DNA of 25,145 bases from CAZIHO01 sp964538875. GTDB taxonomy: Bacteria > Pseudomonadota > Gammaproteobacteria > Chromatiales > Chromatiaceae. The DNA lies in NCBI GenBank assembly GCA_964538875.1, contig CAZIHO010000044.1, positions 1 through 25,145 of the forward strand. The letters run 5' to 3'. The notes beneath the pieces were generated by a model, which saw only the letters and a list, made by a program, of their open reading frames with translations, searched no databases and had not been told where the DNA came from. The translations under genes were made by a program, and so were the position numbers. Position 1 is the stretch's first letter. Every line of letters begins with the position of its first letter. Below, piece after piece: positions 15,058-22,636 of the stretch.

Positions 15058-15110
15058 GCTATCGCGATTTCCCCAGTGGGGCGCGCGTCGATAAAAAAGG
15101 GGAGATGGAC

Positions 15111-16850
15111 ATGAATGCTGAAGTCGTACCGGCTGGGACGCTGGACAGATTCCTAGCCGTCACCGGGTCCGGGGGCAGTGGCGCCCTCACCACCGGCCAA
15201 ATTCTGATGGACGCGGTGGCGGCGGCGGGTTTTTACGGGCTGTTGACCCGTTCCGTGGGGCCCCAGATCCGCGGTGGCGAGTCCGCCGCCCTGCTGCGCT
15301 TTGGCCCAGAGCCCATTCAGTGTCCCGGAGACCGGTTGGACCTCTTGGTGGGTTTGGACTGGCTGAACGTAGAGCGCTTTGCCGAGGAACTGCCGCTGGA
15401 TGCCAATAGCCTGATCCTGGCGGACCCGGCGGCTGGGGCGGTGCCCGCGATCCTGCTGGCCAGCGGCGCCCAAGTGCGGGAGGTGCCCTTCAAGGAACTG
15501 GTGGCCAAGGTCGCCGGCGGCCGGGTCAACATGGTGGCGTTGGGCGTGTTAGGCGGATTGGTCGGGTTACCCCTGTCCGCGTTGCAGGCGGGCGTGCGCA
15601 GGGCCCTGGCGGGCAAGGGCGAGAGCACCACCCAGTCCGCCTTGGAGTGCGTCGGTCTCGGCTATGAGCAAATGGCACCGGCGACGACGGTCGCTGGGTC
15701 CGGGTCCACAACGTCCCGGTGGATGCTGAGCGGTAACGAGGCGGCCGGCTTGGGCGCGCTGCGGGGTGGGGTGCGCTTCGTGGCCGCCTATCCCATCACC
15801 CCGGCCAGCGAGATCCTGGAATGGCTGGCGCCGCGCTTGCCCAAGGTTGGCGGGCAACTGCTCCAGGCCGAGGACGAATTGGCGTCTATCAATATGATCA
15901 TCGGTGCTTCCTTCGGCGGCGTCCCCTCCCTCACCGCCACCTCTGGGCCCGGACTGAGCCTGATGTTGGAAAGCCTGGGACTGGCGGTGGCCAGTGAGAC
16001 CCCCCTGGTGGTGGTGAACGTCATGCGCGGCGGTCCCTCCACCGGGATTCCCACCAAGACCGAGCAGGGGGATTTGAACGTGGCCCTGCACGGGATGCAC
16101 GGGGACGCGCCCCATTTGGTGCTGGCGCCCCTCAGCGTGGTGGATTGCGCCTTCACCACCCAGTGGGCGGTGGGTCTGGCGGAACATCTGCAAGCGCCGG
16201 TAATTTTGTTATCCGACCAATTTCTGGGTCAATCCCGGGTCATCACCGATGCTCCGGAACAGGCAGCCCCCCTGCCGCAGCGGCGGGTGGCGCTGGAGCC
16301 GGGTCCCGGTTATCAGCGTTACGCCCTGACCCCGGATGGTATTTCCCCCATGACCCTGCCCGGCACGCCCGGCGGCATGTACACCGCCGACGGTCTAGAG
16401 CATGGGACCCTGGGTCATCCATCCAGCCGCTCCCTGGACCATCGGGCCCAAATGGACAAGCGGCGTGACAAGTTGTTAGGCGTTGATTGGGGGGACGCCT
16501 GGGGCCAGGTGGAAGGGGATGGTCCCCTGGTGCTGGTGACCTGGGGTTCCAGCGCCGGCGCCCTGTTCGAGGCCGCCAGCCGCCTGCGGCGGCTGGGCAT
16601 TCCGACTCGGGCGGTGGCGCTGCGCTTATTAGCGCCCCTGCCCAGCGAAGCCCTGGCGCCGCTACTGGCCGACGCCGAGCGGTTGTGGGTGGTGGAACTC
16701 AACCAGGGCGCGCAACTATTCCATTGGCTGCGCGCCCACGCCCTGCTGCCGGCCTTGGCCCGCTCCCATGCGCGGCCCGGACCCCTCGCGCTACGCGCCG
16801 GGGAAATCGTCGATCTGATCCGTGGGGAGGCCCAACATGAACGCTCCTAA
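15111..16850 (+). CDS. korA: 2-oxoacid:ferredoxin oxidoreductase, fused gamma/alpha subunit
   Basis: With korB, it interconverts a 2-oxoacid (most likely 2-oxoglutarate) and its acyl-CoA with reduction or oxidation of ferredoxin. 579 residues: a gamma-type domain at about 1-190 (SGGSGALTTGQILMDA, SVGPQIRGGESAALLR), then an alpha-type domain from about 205 with AAYPITPASEILEWLAPRLP (around Y227), TSGPGLSLMLESLGLA and RGGPSTGIPTKTEQGDL. This gamma-alpha fusion is typical of the two-subunit KorAB type. AAGGGGAG stands 6 bases before the ATG at 15111. It overlaps korB by 14 bases. In such bacteria the enzyme can serve the TCA cycle under low oxygen or reductive carboxylation. Direction and exact substrate cannot be told from the sequence. 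Confidence 0.9.
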   Translation: MNAEVVPAGTLDRFLAVTGSGGSGALTTGQILMDAVAAAGFYGLLTRSVGPQIRGGESAALLRFGPEPIQCPGDRLDLLVGLDWLNVERFAEELPLDANSLILADPAAGAVPAILLASGAQVREVPFKELVAKVAGGRVNMVALGVLGGLVGLPLSALQAGVRRALAGKGESTTQSALECVGLGYEQMAPATTVAGSGSTTSRWMLSGNEAAGLGALRGGVRFVAAYPITPASEILEWLAPRLPKVGGQLLQAEDELASINMIIGASFGGVPSLTATSGPGLSLMLESLGLAVASETPLVVVNVMRGGPSTGIPTKTEQGDLNVALHGMHGDAPHLVLAPLSVVDCAFTTQWAVGLAEHLQAPVILLSDQFLGQSRVITDAPEQAAPLPQRRVALEPGPGYQRYALTPDGISPMTLPGTPGGMYTADGLEHGTLGHPSSRSLDHRAQMDKRRDKLLGVDWGDAWGQVEGDGPLVLVTWGSSAGALFEAASRLRRLGIPTRAVALRLLAPLPSEALAPLLADAERLWVVELNQGAQLFHWLRAHALLPALARSHARPGPLALRAGEIVDLIRGEAQHERS

Positions 16851-17670
16851 TGCCGTGCCGCTGCTCAAGGCCAAGGACTATAAGTCTCTGTTATCGCCGG
16901 TGTGGTGCCCTGGTTGTGGGGACTTCGCCATTCTGTCCGCCCTCACCAAGGCCTTGGCCTACCTTCAGGTGCCCCAGGAAGAGGTGGCGCTGGTGTCCGG
17001 GATCGGCTGTTCATCCCGCTTGCCGGCCTATTTGTCCACCTACGGTTTCCACGGCGTCCATGGTCGTGCCCTGGCGCTGGCGGGGGGTCTCAAGGCGGCC
17101 CGCCCGGATCTCAAGGTGCTGGTGGCGGGTGGCGACGGCGATGGCTTTTCCATTGGCGGCAATCACTTCCTGCACGCCTGCCGGCGTAACATGGACCTGA
17201 CCTACATCGTCATGGATAACGAGGTCTATGGTATGACCAAGGGCCAGGCGTCACCCACCACGGCGCCGGACTGGGGCCAGAGCAAGATGACGCCCGGCGG
17301 ACCTGGCGTGCGGCGCTTCCTGCCGGCGGCAGTGGCCCTGGCGGCGGGGGCCACCTTCATCGCACGTGGATTTTCCGGGGATCCCAGCGGCTTGACCTAT
17401 CTGTTGGTGGAAGCCATGAACCACCCAGGTTTTTCCTTTGTGCAAGTCTTGAGTCCCTGCCAAACCTTCTGCCCGGAGCAGAAATATTGGAAGGAGCAGG
17501 TGCATCCTGGTTCCCCCACCACCAACGATCCGGTGGAGGCGGCGCGCCTCATCCAGGCGGATGACGGCATGGCGGTGGGCATTCTGTACGCGGATGCCTT
17601 CCCACCCTGGCAACCACCGCAAGCGCCCCAAGTGGATCTGGCTGACATCGAGCGGGAGTTTTGGTTATGA
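16837..17670 (+). CDS. korB: 2-oxoacid:ferredoxin oxidoreductase, thiamine-diphosphate beta subunit
   Basis: Binds thiamine diphosphate and one [4Fe-4S] cluster. 277 residues. VWCPGCGDFAIL (22-33) supplies the first two cluster cysteines, C24 and C27; GIGCSS and SPCQTFCP provide further candidates. GGDGDGFSIGGNHFLHACRRN, followed by VMDNEVYGMTKGQASPT, is the TPP-Mg binding motif. This is the short beta type without an extra ferredoxin domain, so electrons go to a free ferredoxin. The ATG at 16837 has GGGGAGG six bases upstream, within the end of korA, so the two are coupled. The stop overlaps the start of the next gene (ATGA). Confidence 0.92.
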   Translation: MNAPNAVPLLKAKDYKSLLSPVWCPGCGDFAILSALTKALAYLQVPQEEVALVSGIGCSSRLPAYLSTYGFHGVHGRALALAGGLKAARPDLKVLVAGGDGDGFSIGGNHFLHACRRNMDLTYIVMDNEVYGMTKGQASPTTAPDWGQSKMTPGGPGVRRFLPAAVALAAGATFIARGFSGDPSGLTYLLVEAMNHPGFSFVQVLSPCQTFCPEQKYWKEQVHPGSPTTNDPVEAARLIQADDGMAVGILYADAFPPWQPPQAPQVDLADIEREFWL

Positions 17671-18191
17671 ATCAACCTGAAGTCACCCCGATAACCAGCG
17701 TGGAAACCTTTCTCGCCCACGCTCTGGAGTTAGAACTGGAGGCGGTCGAGCGCTACCAGGAACTGGCGGACAGCATGGCAACCCATAACAATCCGGCGGT
17801 AGCGGACCTGTTCCGGGAGCAGATCGGCTGTTGCGCCGCCCATGTGGAGAAGGTGCGGAGCTGGGCGGAAGGATTGCAATTGCCCCAGTTGGCGCCCTGG
17901 AGTTTCCAATGGAATTGCCCGGAAAACCCGGAATGCCTACGCATGGAACTGGCCAATTACCTGATGGAGCCCAGGGTGGTGTTGACCCTGGCGTTGCACA
18001 ATGAGATTCGGGGGCGGGATTTCTATGGAAGGGTCGCCGCCAGTTCCCCCAACCCGGAAGTCCGGCGGCTGGCCGGGCTGTTGGAGCAGGAAGAAAGCGA
18101 GCACTTAGCTGCCCTGGAAGCGGCTCTAGCAGCGACCGGACCCGCCCCGGAGCCGGTGGAGGATTTCGACCCGCCCAATAGCCCGTTCTGA
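17667..18191 (+). CDS. Ferritin-like (rubrerythrin-type) four-helix protein with altered metal site
   Basis: 174 residues. The helical pattern is that of the rubrerythrin/ferritin-like superfamily: helix A with LELEAVERYQELAD (E25 or E28), helix B ending CCAAH (55-59), helix C with ALHNEIRGRDFYGRV (E113), and helix D with EQEESEHLAALE (E143xxH146). Helix B should read ExxH; here the Glu is C56, next to C55, so one bridging carboxylate seems to be replaced by Cys. No rubredoxin domain follows; the tail is Pro/Glu-rich. Starts with ATGA overlapping the korB stop, so it is translated with KorAB. A role in peroxide or iron handling around the oxygen-sensitive oxidoreductase is plausible. Family call is from the helix pattern; the Cys substitution is seen; function is inferred. 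Confidence 0.82.
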   Translation: MNQPEVTPITSVETFLAHALELELEAVERYQELADSMATHNNPAVADLFREQIGCCAAHVEKVRSWAEGLQLPQLAPWSFQWNCPENPECLRMELANYLMEPRVVLTLALHNEIRGRDFYGRVAASSPNPEVRRLAGLLEQEESEHLAALEAALAATGPAPEPVEDFDPPNSPF

Positions 18192-18198
18192 CTTTGGG

Positions 18199-19059
18199 TC
18201 AGGGCGGCGGGCTAGGACCGGTGGTGGCGGGACAGAGGCCCAAGGCGGGAGCGTCGGTATCAATCAGCCGTAACTCGAAGCTTCCCAAGGCCCCATGGCC
18301 CTGAAAGCGCAGCGGCCAGCGGGCCGCGTCGCGACCGATCCACACCCACAGGGGCCGCTCTTCCTTGCCGCCCTGGGTTTGGGGCTCCAGCCGCACCCGC
18401 CAAGTGGGCACCCCGGCGCCGTGCCATTCGAGTTGTTCCTCCGCCTCCACCTGGATGCGGTAGCCGGTCAGGTGGAGGCCATTGAGCACTGGCGGTGCCA
18501 GGGCTAAGCCAGCCGCCAAGGGCTGCTCCCGCAGCCACAGCAGCATCCCCAGGCGATCCAGGGCCGGCTCCTGGGCTGGGTTGGCCGCCTGGCCCCGGTC
18601 TTCGTCCAGGGTTTCCCCCGGCGCGGGCGTCAGGTCCGCCAGCCGCCCATGAAAGGGCGGGCTACCCCTGGCAATTTTGCGTTCCCGTTGGACCCGGACC
18701 GCTAGGCGATGGTCCCGGTCGAATTGGATCCAGCCTTGGGTCTGACGCCCGCCGGCCAGGCTCCACCAGTTGACCGCCGCCGTCCCGCCCCCGTTAGGCG
18801 CCGCGAAGCTTCGGTAGCAGAGACGCAGCGGGTACAACCAGTCCCCCTTGGCATGGGGTGCGGTGGTGATTTCCAATTCAGCCCGTCCGCCAGGTCCGGG
18901 GTCCAAGCCCAAGCTAACCTGGGCCACGTCCACCGGTATGGCGCCGGACAGGACGCCCTGATAGGACAGGGTGAAGTCAAGACGGGCCGCGCCGGCCGTG
19001 CTACTCAGTATGGGAAGCAGGGCCAGCAGCAGCCCGCCGGTTCTGGTTGGCCAGCGCAT
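18199..19059 (-). CDS. Secreted DUF3108-type protein
   Basis: 286 residues with a signal peptide at 1-24 (TGGLLLALLPILSSTAGAA). The pattern LDFTLSYQGVLSGAIPVDVAQ at the mature start, then alternating beta-strand segments (WWSLAGGRQTQGWIQFDRD, YRIQVEAEEQLEWHGAGVPTW, RPLWVWIGRDAARWPLRFQG), matches DUF3108, a family of periplasmic beta-rich proteins of unknown function. The likely start, ATG at 19059, has no clear ribosome site. It ends 7 bases from the stop of the ferritin-like gene (tail to tail), with no terminator seen between them. The preceding minus-strand gene encodes another secreted protein, about 100 bases upstream. Confidence 0.75.
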   Translation of the reverse strand: MRWPTRTGGLLLALLPILSSTAGAARLDFTLSYQGVLSGAIPVDVAQVSLGLDPGPGGRAELEITTAPHAKGDWLYPLRLCYRSFAAPNGGGTAAVNWWSLAGGRQTQGWIQFDRDHRLAVRVQRERKIARGSPPFHGRLADLTPAPGETLDEDRGQAANPAQEPALDRLGMLLWLREQPLAAGLALAPPVLNGLHLTGYRIQVEAEEQLEWHGAGVPTWRVRLEPQTQGGKEERPLWVWIGRDAARWPLRFQGHGALGSFELRLIDTDAPALGLCPATTGPSPPP

Positions 19060-19165
19060 GGGGAAAATTAGTTATGGCGCCCAAATCCGAGGAACCCTCA
19101 TGGTAACCGGAGGGGCGCCCCGGCACCGCCTGGGCCGGGGCATCCGCGTGGGTTGCGGGTCTGGC

Positions 19166-19978
19166 CTAGATCCCGGCAATGGCGCCAAAGGCCAGCGGGC
19201 GATAGCTTAGGCTGGTTCCCGGCGGCGGCGTCACCGCGTAATAGAAAGAACTGGTGGTCTTACTGGTGTTCCAAGCCCAGGCGACCGGAAGGCCGCTGGC
19301 GGCGTCTTCATAGAGGGCGATATAGCCGGCGCCCAGTCCTTGATCCGCCACCCAGGTGGTGCCATTCCATTGCTTCTTGTAGCGGGAATCCGGGGTCGAG
19401 GAAACATAGTCGCCGTGGATGCTCTTGGTGGCGTCGTACACCAGAATCTGGTAGCGATTCACGGAACTGACGCCAGGTATGGGAAATGGGGGGGTCGTGC
19501 CCGTGGTCAAGCGTTGGATCTCCCCCACCACCAGGGCATGGCCGGTGTCGCCGGTAGCTTCATAGGCGGACGCCATGATGTCCCCCGGCTGGATGTCGGC
19601 CACCCGAGCGCGGTGCCGGAAGGCGAGCCCTGATACGGGATCCTCCACTTCGTCCGCGATGGCGGCAAACCATTCGTCGGCATAGGGTGAACTGCTGCCG
19701 GTGAGGGCGATCAGCACATTGTTGGTGATGTCTTGCGGATAGCTATTCTTTAGCAGCAGGGCCACGAAGGAACCGCACTTGCTGCGATTGAACAGGGTAC
19801 CAGCCGGATCTTGGCTCAATAGGGCGGGGGAGCCGTAGCTGTTGTTGTCTGGTTGAATCTGGGCCACATAACGGCTGGCCTGATACAGATGGTCCGGCCA
19901 GCTAGCGGCCTGGCCTCCCTGCATGGTCCCCAGCAGACAGAGGGCGATTAGGAGGTGGCGGGGACGTTGAGCTTCCAT
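19166..19978 (-). CDS. Secreted protein with NlpC/P60-like Cys/His arrangement
   Basis: 270 residues. Signal peptide at 1-25 (LLIALCLLGTMQGGQAA). The order SKCGSFVALLLKNSY (C68), QPGDIMASAYE (G132-D133), TGHALVVGEI (H147) and ILVYDAT (D182) follows the layout of NlpC/P60 and CHAP cysteine peptidases/amidases: Cys nucleophile at a helix start, GD turn, His strand, then a third polar residue. That suggests a periplasmic or secreted peptidoglycan or peptide hydrolase. The overall sequence is not one I recognise, and the spacing between Cys and His (79 residues) is wider than usual. The C-terminal 70 residues are Tyr/Ser/Thr/Trp-rich. GAGGAA lies 12 bases before the ATG. Divergent from the cbpA-like gene. 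Confidence 0.65.
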   Translation of the reverse strand: MEAQRPRHLLIALCLLGTMQGGQAASWPDHLYQASRYVAQIQPDNNSYGSPALLSQDPAGTLFNRSKCGSFVALLLKNSYPQDITNNVLIALTGSSSPYADEWFAAIADEVEDPVSGLAFRHRARVADIQPGDIMASAYEATGDTGHALVVGEIQRLTTGTTPPFPIPGVSSVNRYQILVYDATKSIHGDYVSSTPDSRYKKQWNGTTWVADQGLGAGYIALYEDAASGLPVAWAWNTSKTTSSFYYAVTPPPGTSLSYRPLAFGAIAGI

Positions 19979-20159
19979 GGGTGCTATCTGTTCCTCGGTG
20001 ATCCCTGACGGCTGGCCGGCGCAAATGCTGATTTGGCCAAAAGACTGGATTCAATCATGGCTATTTTTTGGGGAGGTACAAATCCGCTGGGGAGTTATTG
20101 GCGATCCTTGTGAACTCCGTGGCAAAGTTTGCACGGACTTTCTGGCCAGTGCCCGCCAT

Positions 20160-20255
20160 GACCGGGCCGACAGGACCGGTTCCACTCCCGGTCAATGGAA
20201 GCCAGCTCCCTTGGCTTCCAGGCCATTGCCCCAACCTTGTCTGGCAAAAGGTTGG
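20160..20255 (+). promoter_or_regulatory. Three consecutive stem-loops in the cbpA leader
   Basis: GACCGGG at 20160-20166 pairs with CCCGGTC at 20187-20193. TGGAAGCCA at 20196-20204 pairs with TGGCTTCCA at 20212-20220 (9 bp, loop 7). CCAACCTT at 20231-20238 pairs with AAGGTTGG at 20248-20255 (8 bp, loop 9). The last ends 2 bases before the TAGGAA ribosome site of the cbpA-like gene. None is followed by a U-run, so these are not terminators. A structured 5' leader is the simplest reading; no known riboswitch is recognised. Confidence 0.5.
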
Positions 20256-20268
20256 ATAGGAACCCAGT

Positions 20269-21201
20269 ATGAAATTCAAGGATTACTATCAGATCCTCGG
20301 GCTATCCAGAAACGCAACTCCCGAAGATATCAAACGCGCCTACCGGCGCTTGGCGCGGCGTTATCACCCGGACGTCAGCAAGGAACCAAACGCGGAGGCC
20401 CGCTTTAAGGAGATCAACGAGGCCAATGCGGTGTTGAGCGACCCGGAGCGGCGCCGTACCTTCGACGCCCTTGGGACCCAGTGGCAGGCGGGACAGGACT
20501 TCCGGGCCCCACCGGGCGGGATGGGCGGCGCCGGCGGGCCCCGCCCAGGGTTCCGCTTTAACGCCGGCGACGACCTGGGCCAATTCAGCGAATTCTTCTC
20601 GTCGATTTTCGGCAACTTCAACCGGCAATTTCAGGAGCCACAGGTGCGCAAGGGGGAGGACCGGGCGACCCGGATTTCCATCAGTTTGGAGGAAGCCTTT
20701 CGGGGCACCAGCCGCCAACTGCGTCTGGATCCAACCCCCGCCGACGGCGCCAGTGGCCTGGGCCGCACCCTGAACGTGCGTATCCCGGCCGGAGTGACCC
20801 AGGGTCAGCGCATCCGTTTGGGGGGGCAGGGGCAGCCGGGCTCGGGCGGCGCACCGGGGGGCGATCTGTATCTGGAGGTGGACATCCAGCCCCATGCCCT
20901 GTTCCAGCTCCAGGGCCGGGACCTCAGCTTGCGGTTGCCGGTGGCGCCCTGGGAGGCGGCCTTGGGGGCGACCATTCCGGTACCGACCCTGAACGGCTCG
21001 GTCAAACTCAAGATCCCGGCCGGCGCCCAGGCGGGCCTCAAATTGCGTCTGAAGGGGCGCGGCCTGCCCGGCGATCCACCGGGGGACGAGTATCTGCTGC
21101 TGGAGATACGGCTACCGCCGGCGGACAGCGAGCGGGCCCGGGAGTTCTACCGGCGCATGGCTCAGGAGTTCCCGTTCAATCCCCGGGAGGGCATGGGCTA
21201 G
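20269..21201 (+). CDS. cbpA: DnaJ-type co-chaperone of the CbpA class
   Basis: Stimulates DnaK ATPase and presents substrates in the cytoplasm. 310 residues. The J domain is at 5-70, with the invariant HPD at 33-35 (RRYHPDVSKE). A Gly-rich and Phe-containing linker follows (about 80-125). The C-terminal half holds the two beta-barrel substrate-binding domains (RKGEDRATRISISLEEAFRG, GGDLYLEVDIQPHALFQLQG, APWEAALGATIPVPTLNGSV). There is no Cys-rich zinc finger, so it is the CbpA/DjlA-unlike type II form, not DnaJ. The ATG at 20269 has AGGAA about 7 bases upstream. Three stem-loops stand in its leader. Stand-alone; ubiE begins 58 bases later. Confidence 0.9.
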   Translation: MKFKDYYQILGLSRNATPEDIKRAYRRLARRYHPDVSKEPNAEARFKEINEANAVLSDPERRRTFDALGTQWQAGQDFRAPPGGMGGAGGPRPGFRFNAGDDLGQFSEFFSSIFGNFNRQFQEPQVRKGEDRATRISISLEEAFRGTSRQLRLDPTPADGASGLGRTLNVRIPAGVTQGQRIRLGGQGQPGSGGAPGGDLYLEVDIQPHALFQLQGRDLSLRLPVAPWEAALGATIPVPTLNGSVKLKIPAGAQAGLKLRLKGRGLPGDPPGDEYLLLEIRLPPADSERAREFYRRMAQEFPFNPREGMG

Positions 21202-21231
21202 GCCGGTCCCCAGGGGTTTTCCTGTACAATT

Positions 21232-21250
21232 CTCGTCCTTTGGGGACGAG
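21232..21250 (+). promoter_or_regulatory. Hairpin covering the likely ribosome site of ubiE
   Basis: CTCGTCC and GGACGAG form a 7-bp stem around TTTGG. The 3' arm overlaps GGGGA (21242-21246), the only purine-rich stretch before the ubiE start at 21259. A -10-like TACAAT is at 21225-21230. Folding could limit ubiE translation. Confidence 0.4.
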
Positions 21251-21258
21251 TGGCGCCC

Positions 21259-22011
21259 ATGTCCGATCAGCAAAAAACCACCCATTTCGGCTACGAAAAG
21301 GTGGCCGTCGACGAGAAGGCCAACCGGGTGCGGGCGGTGTTCGACTCAGTGGCCACCCGCTACGACCTCATGAACGACCTCATGTCCCTGGGCATTCATC
21401 GCCTGTGGAAACGTCAGGCGGTGGCCTTGGCCGGCGTCCGTCCAGGCCAGCGGCTGTTGGACTTGGCGTCTGGCACCGGCGATCTGGCGGCCCGGTTCGC
21501 CGAGCAGGTGGGGGAGCGGGGCCGGGTGGTGGTGTCCGACATCAACGCCGCCATGTTGGGACAGGGCCGGTCGCGGCTGGTGGATGACGGTTTTCTAGGC
21601 CGCTTAGATTTCGTGCAGGCCAACGCGGAAGCCCTGCCGTTCGACTCCAACCAATTCGATTGCGTCACTATCGGCTTCGGGTTGCGCAACGTGACCGACA
21701 AGCAGCGCGCCTTGAATGAGATGTGCCGGGTGCTGCGTCCCGGTGGCCGCGCCCTGGTGCTGGAATTCTCCCGGCCGGTCCATGCGCCCTTGCGGGCGAT
21801 CTATGACGTTTATTCTTTCAATCTGCTACCGCTGCTGGGCCGTTTCGTGGCCAACGACGAGGCCAGCTACCGCTATCTTGCCGAGTCGATCCGTATGCAC
21901 CCGGATCAGGAAACCCTCAAGGGCATGTTGGGTTTGGCCGGGTTGGAGCGCTGCGAATACTTCAACCTGACCGGCGGTATCGTCGCCATTCACCGGGGTT
22001 TCAAGGTCTAG
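21259..22011 (+). CDS. ubiE: Ubiquinone/menaquinone C-methyltransferase
   Basis: SAM-dependent C-methylation of the benzoquinol ring in ubiquinone synthesis (or of demethylmenaquinone). 250 residues. YDLMNDLMSLGIHRLWKR (34-51) is family signature 1; LLDLASGTGDLAARF is the SAM-binding loop; RVLRPGGRALVLEFSRP is signature 2. The start ATG at 21259 is chosen because the family's TTHFGYEKV follows directly; a GTG 9 bases upstream is possible. The only candidate ribosome site, GGGGA, is partly hidden in a hairpin. First gene of ubiE-ubiJ-ubiB, the normal gammaproteobacterial order. Confidence 0.95.
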   Translation: MSDQQKTTHFGYEKVAVDEKANRVRAVFDSVATRYDLMNDLMSLGIHRLWKRQAVALAGVRPGQRLLDLASGTGDLAARFAEQVGERGRVVVSDINAAMLGQGRSRLVDDGFLGRLDFVQANAEALPFDSNQFDCVTIGFGLRNVTDKQRALNEMCRVLRPGGRALVLEFSRPVHAPLRAIYDVYSFNLLPLLGRFVANDEASYRYLAESIRMHPDQETLKGMLGLAGLERCEYFNLTGGIVAIHRGFKV

Positions 22012-22018
22012 CCCGGCC

Positions 22019-22636
22019 ATGGACCCGCCAAGCCCGCCGATTGTCTGGCTGGAAGCCCTGGTCAATTCCCTGTTGCGGGCGGACCCCGCCAGCCTGGAGC
22101 GGCTCGCCGCCATGGATGGGCAGTTGATCTTGCTGGAAGTGCTGGGCCCGGGGCTCAAGTTGTATTGCGCGCCGGGGCCGGACGGTCTGTCCATGAGCCT
22201 GGACGCTGGCCGGGAACCGGACTGCGCCCTGCGCGGAACACCCCTGGGGTTTGCCCGCCTCGGGCTGGGCGAACGGCCCGCCGAGGGGCTGTTCCAGGGC
22301 GCCGTGGAAATGCGCGGCGACCCGGAGGTGGGTGAGCGCTTCCGGGCGGTGCTGGCGGATTTGGACCTTGACTGGGAAGAACAACTGTCCAAGGTGGCGG
22401 GCGACCCGCTGGCGCACCAGATCGGGCAGGGGGTACGGGCCTGGTCCGCCTGGGGTAGCCGCGCCCATCAAACCCTCGCCGAAAACCTCAAGGAATATTT
22501 GCAGGAAGAAGCCCGGTTGCTACCCACTCCCTGGGAAGTGGAGGAGTTCGCCGCGGCGGTGGATGTCCTGCGGGACGACGCCGAGCGGCTGGCCGCCCGG
22601 ATCGAGCGCCTGGTCAAGCGCCGGAACGCCCCATGA
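22019..22636 (+). CDS. ubiJ: Ubiquinone biosynthesis accessory factor UbiJ (SCP2-like)
   Basis: Lipid-binding accessory protein of the ubiquinone synthesis complex, thought to hold the polyprenyl intermediate. 205 residues. The N-terminal SCP2-type domain (about 10-115) has LIGALVNS-like start (WLEALVNSLLRADPASLERL), DGLSMSLDAGREPDCALRGT and the GLFQGAVEMRGDPEVGERF motif typical of UbiJ; a helical C-terminus (EEFAAAVDVLRDDAERLAAR) ends the protein. Starts 8 bases after ubiE and overlaps ubiB by four bases (ATGA). Position between ubiE and ubiB supports the call strongly. Confidence 0.9.
   Translation: MDPPSPPIVWLEALVNSLLRADPASLERLAAMDGQLILLEVLGPGLKLYCAPGPDGLSMSLDAGREPDCALRGTPLGFARLGLGERPAEGLFQGAVEMRGDPEVGERFRAVLADLDLDWEEQLSKVAGDPLAHQIGQGVRAWSAWGSRAHQTLAENLKEYLQEEARLLPTPWEVEEFAAAVDVLRDDAERLAARIERLVKRRNAP

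Noticed and set aside
14727..15110. Upstream extension of the korA frame
   Set aside because: It overlaps the diguanylate cyclase in another frame; the extension is Arg/Gly/Pro-rich without family similarity, and the ATG at 15111 has an excellent ribosome site.
20061..20279. Short open frames on both strands in the cbpA leader
   Set aside because: The plus frame begins with TTG without a ribosome site, the minus frame runs against the stem-loops, and neither has a recognisable pattern; the stem-loops explain the sequence better.
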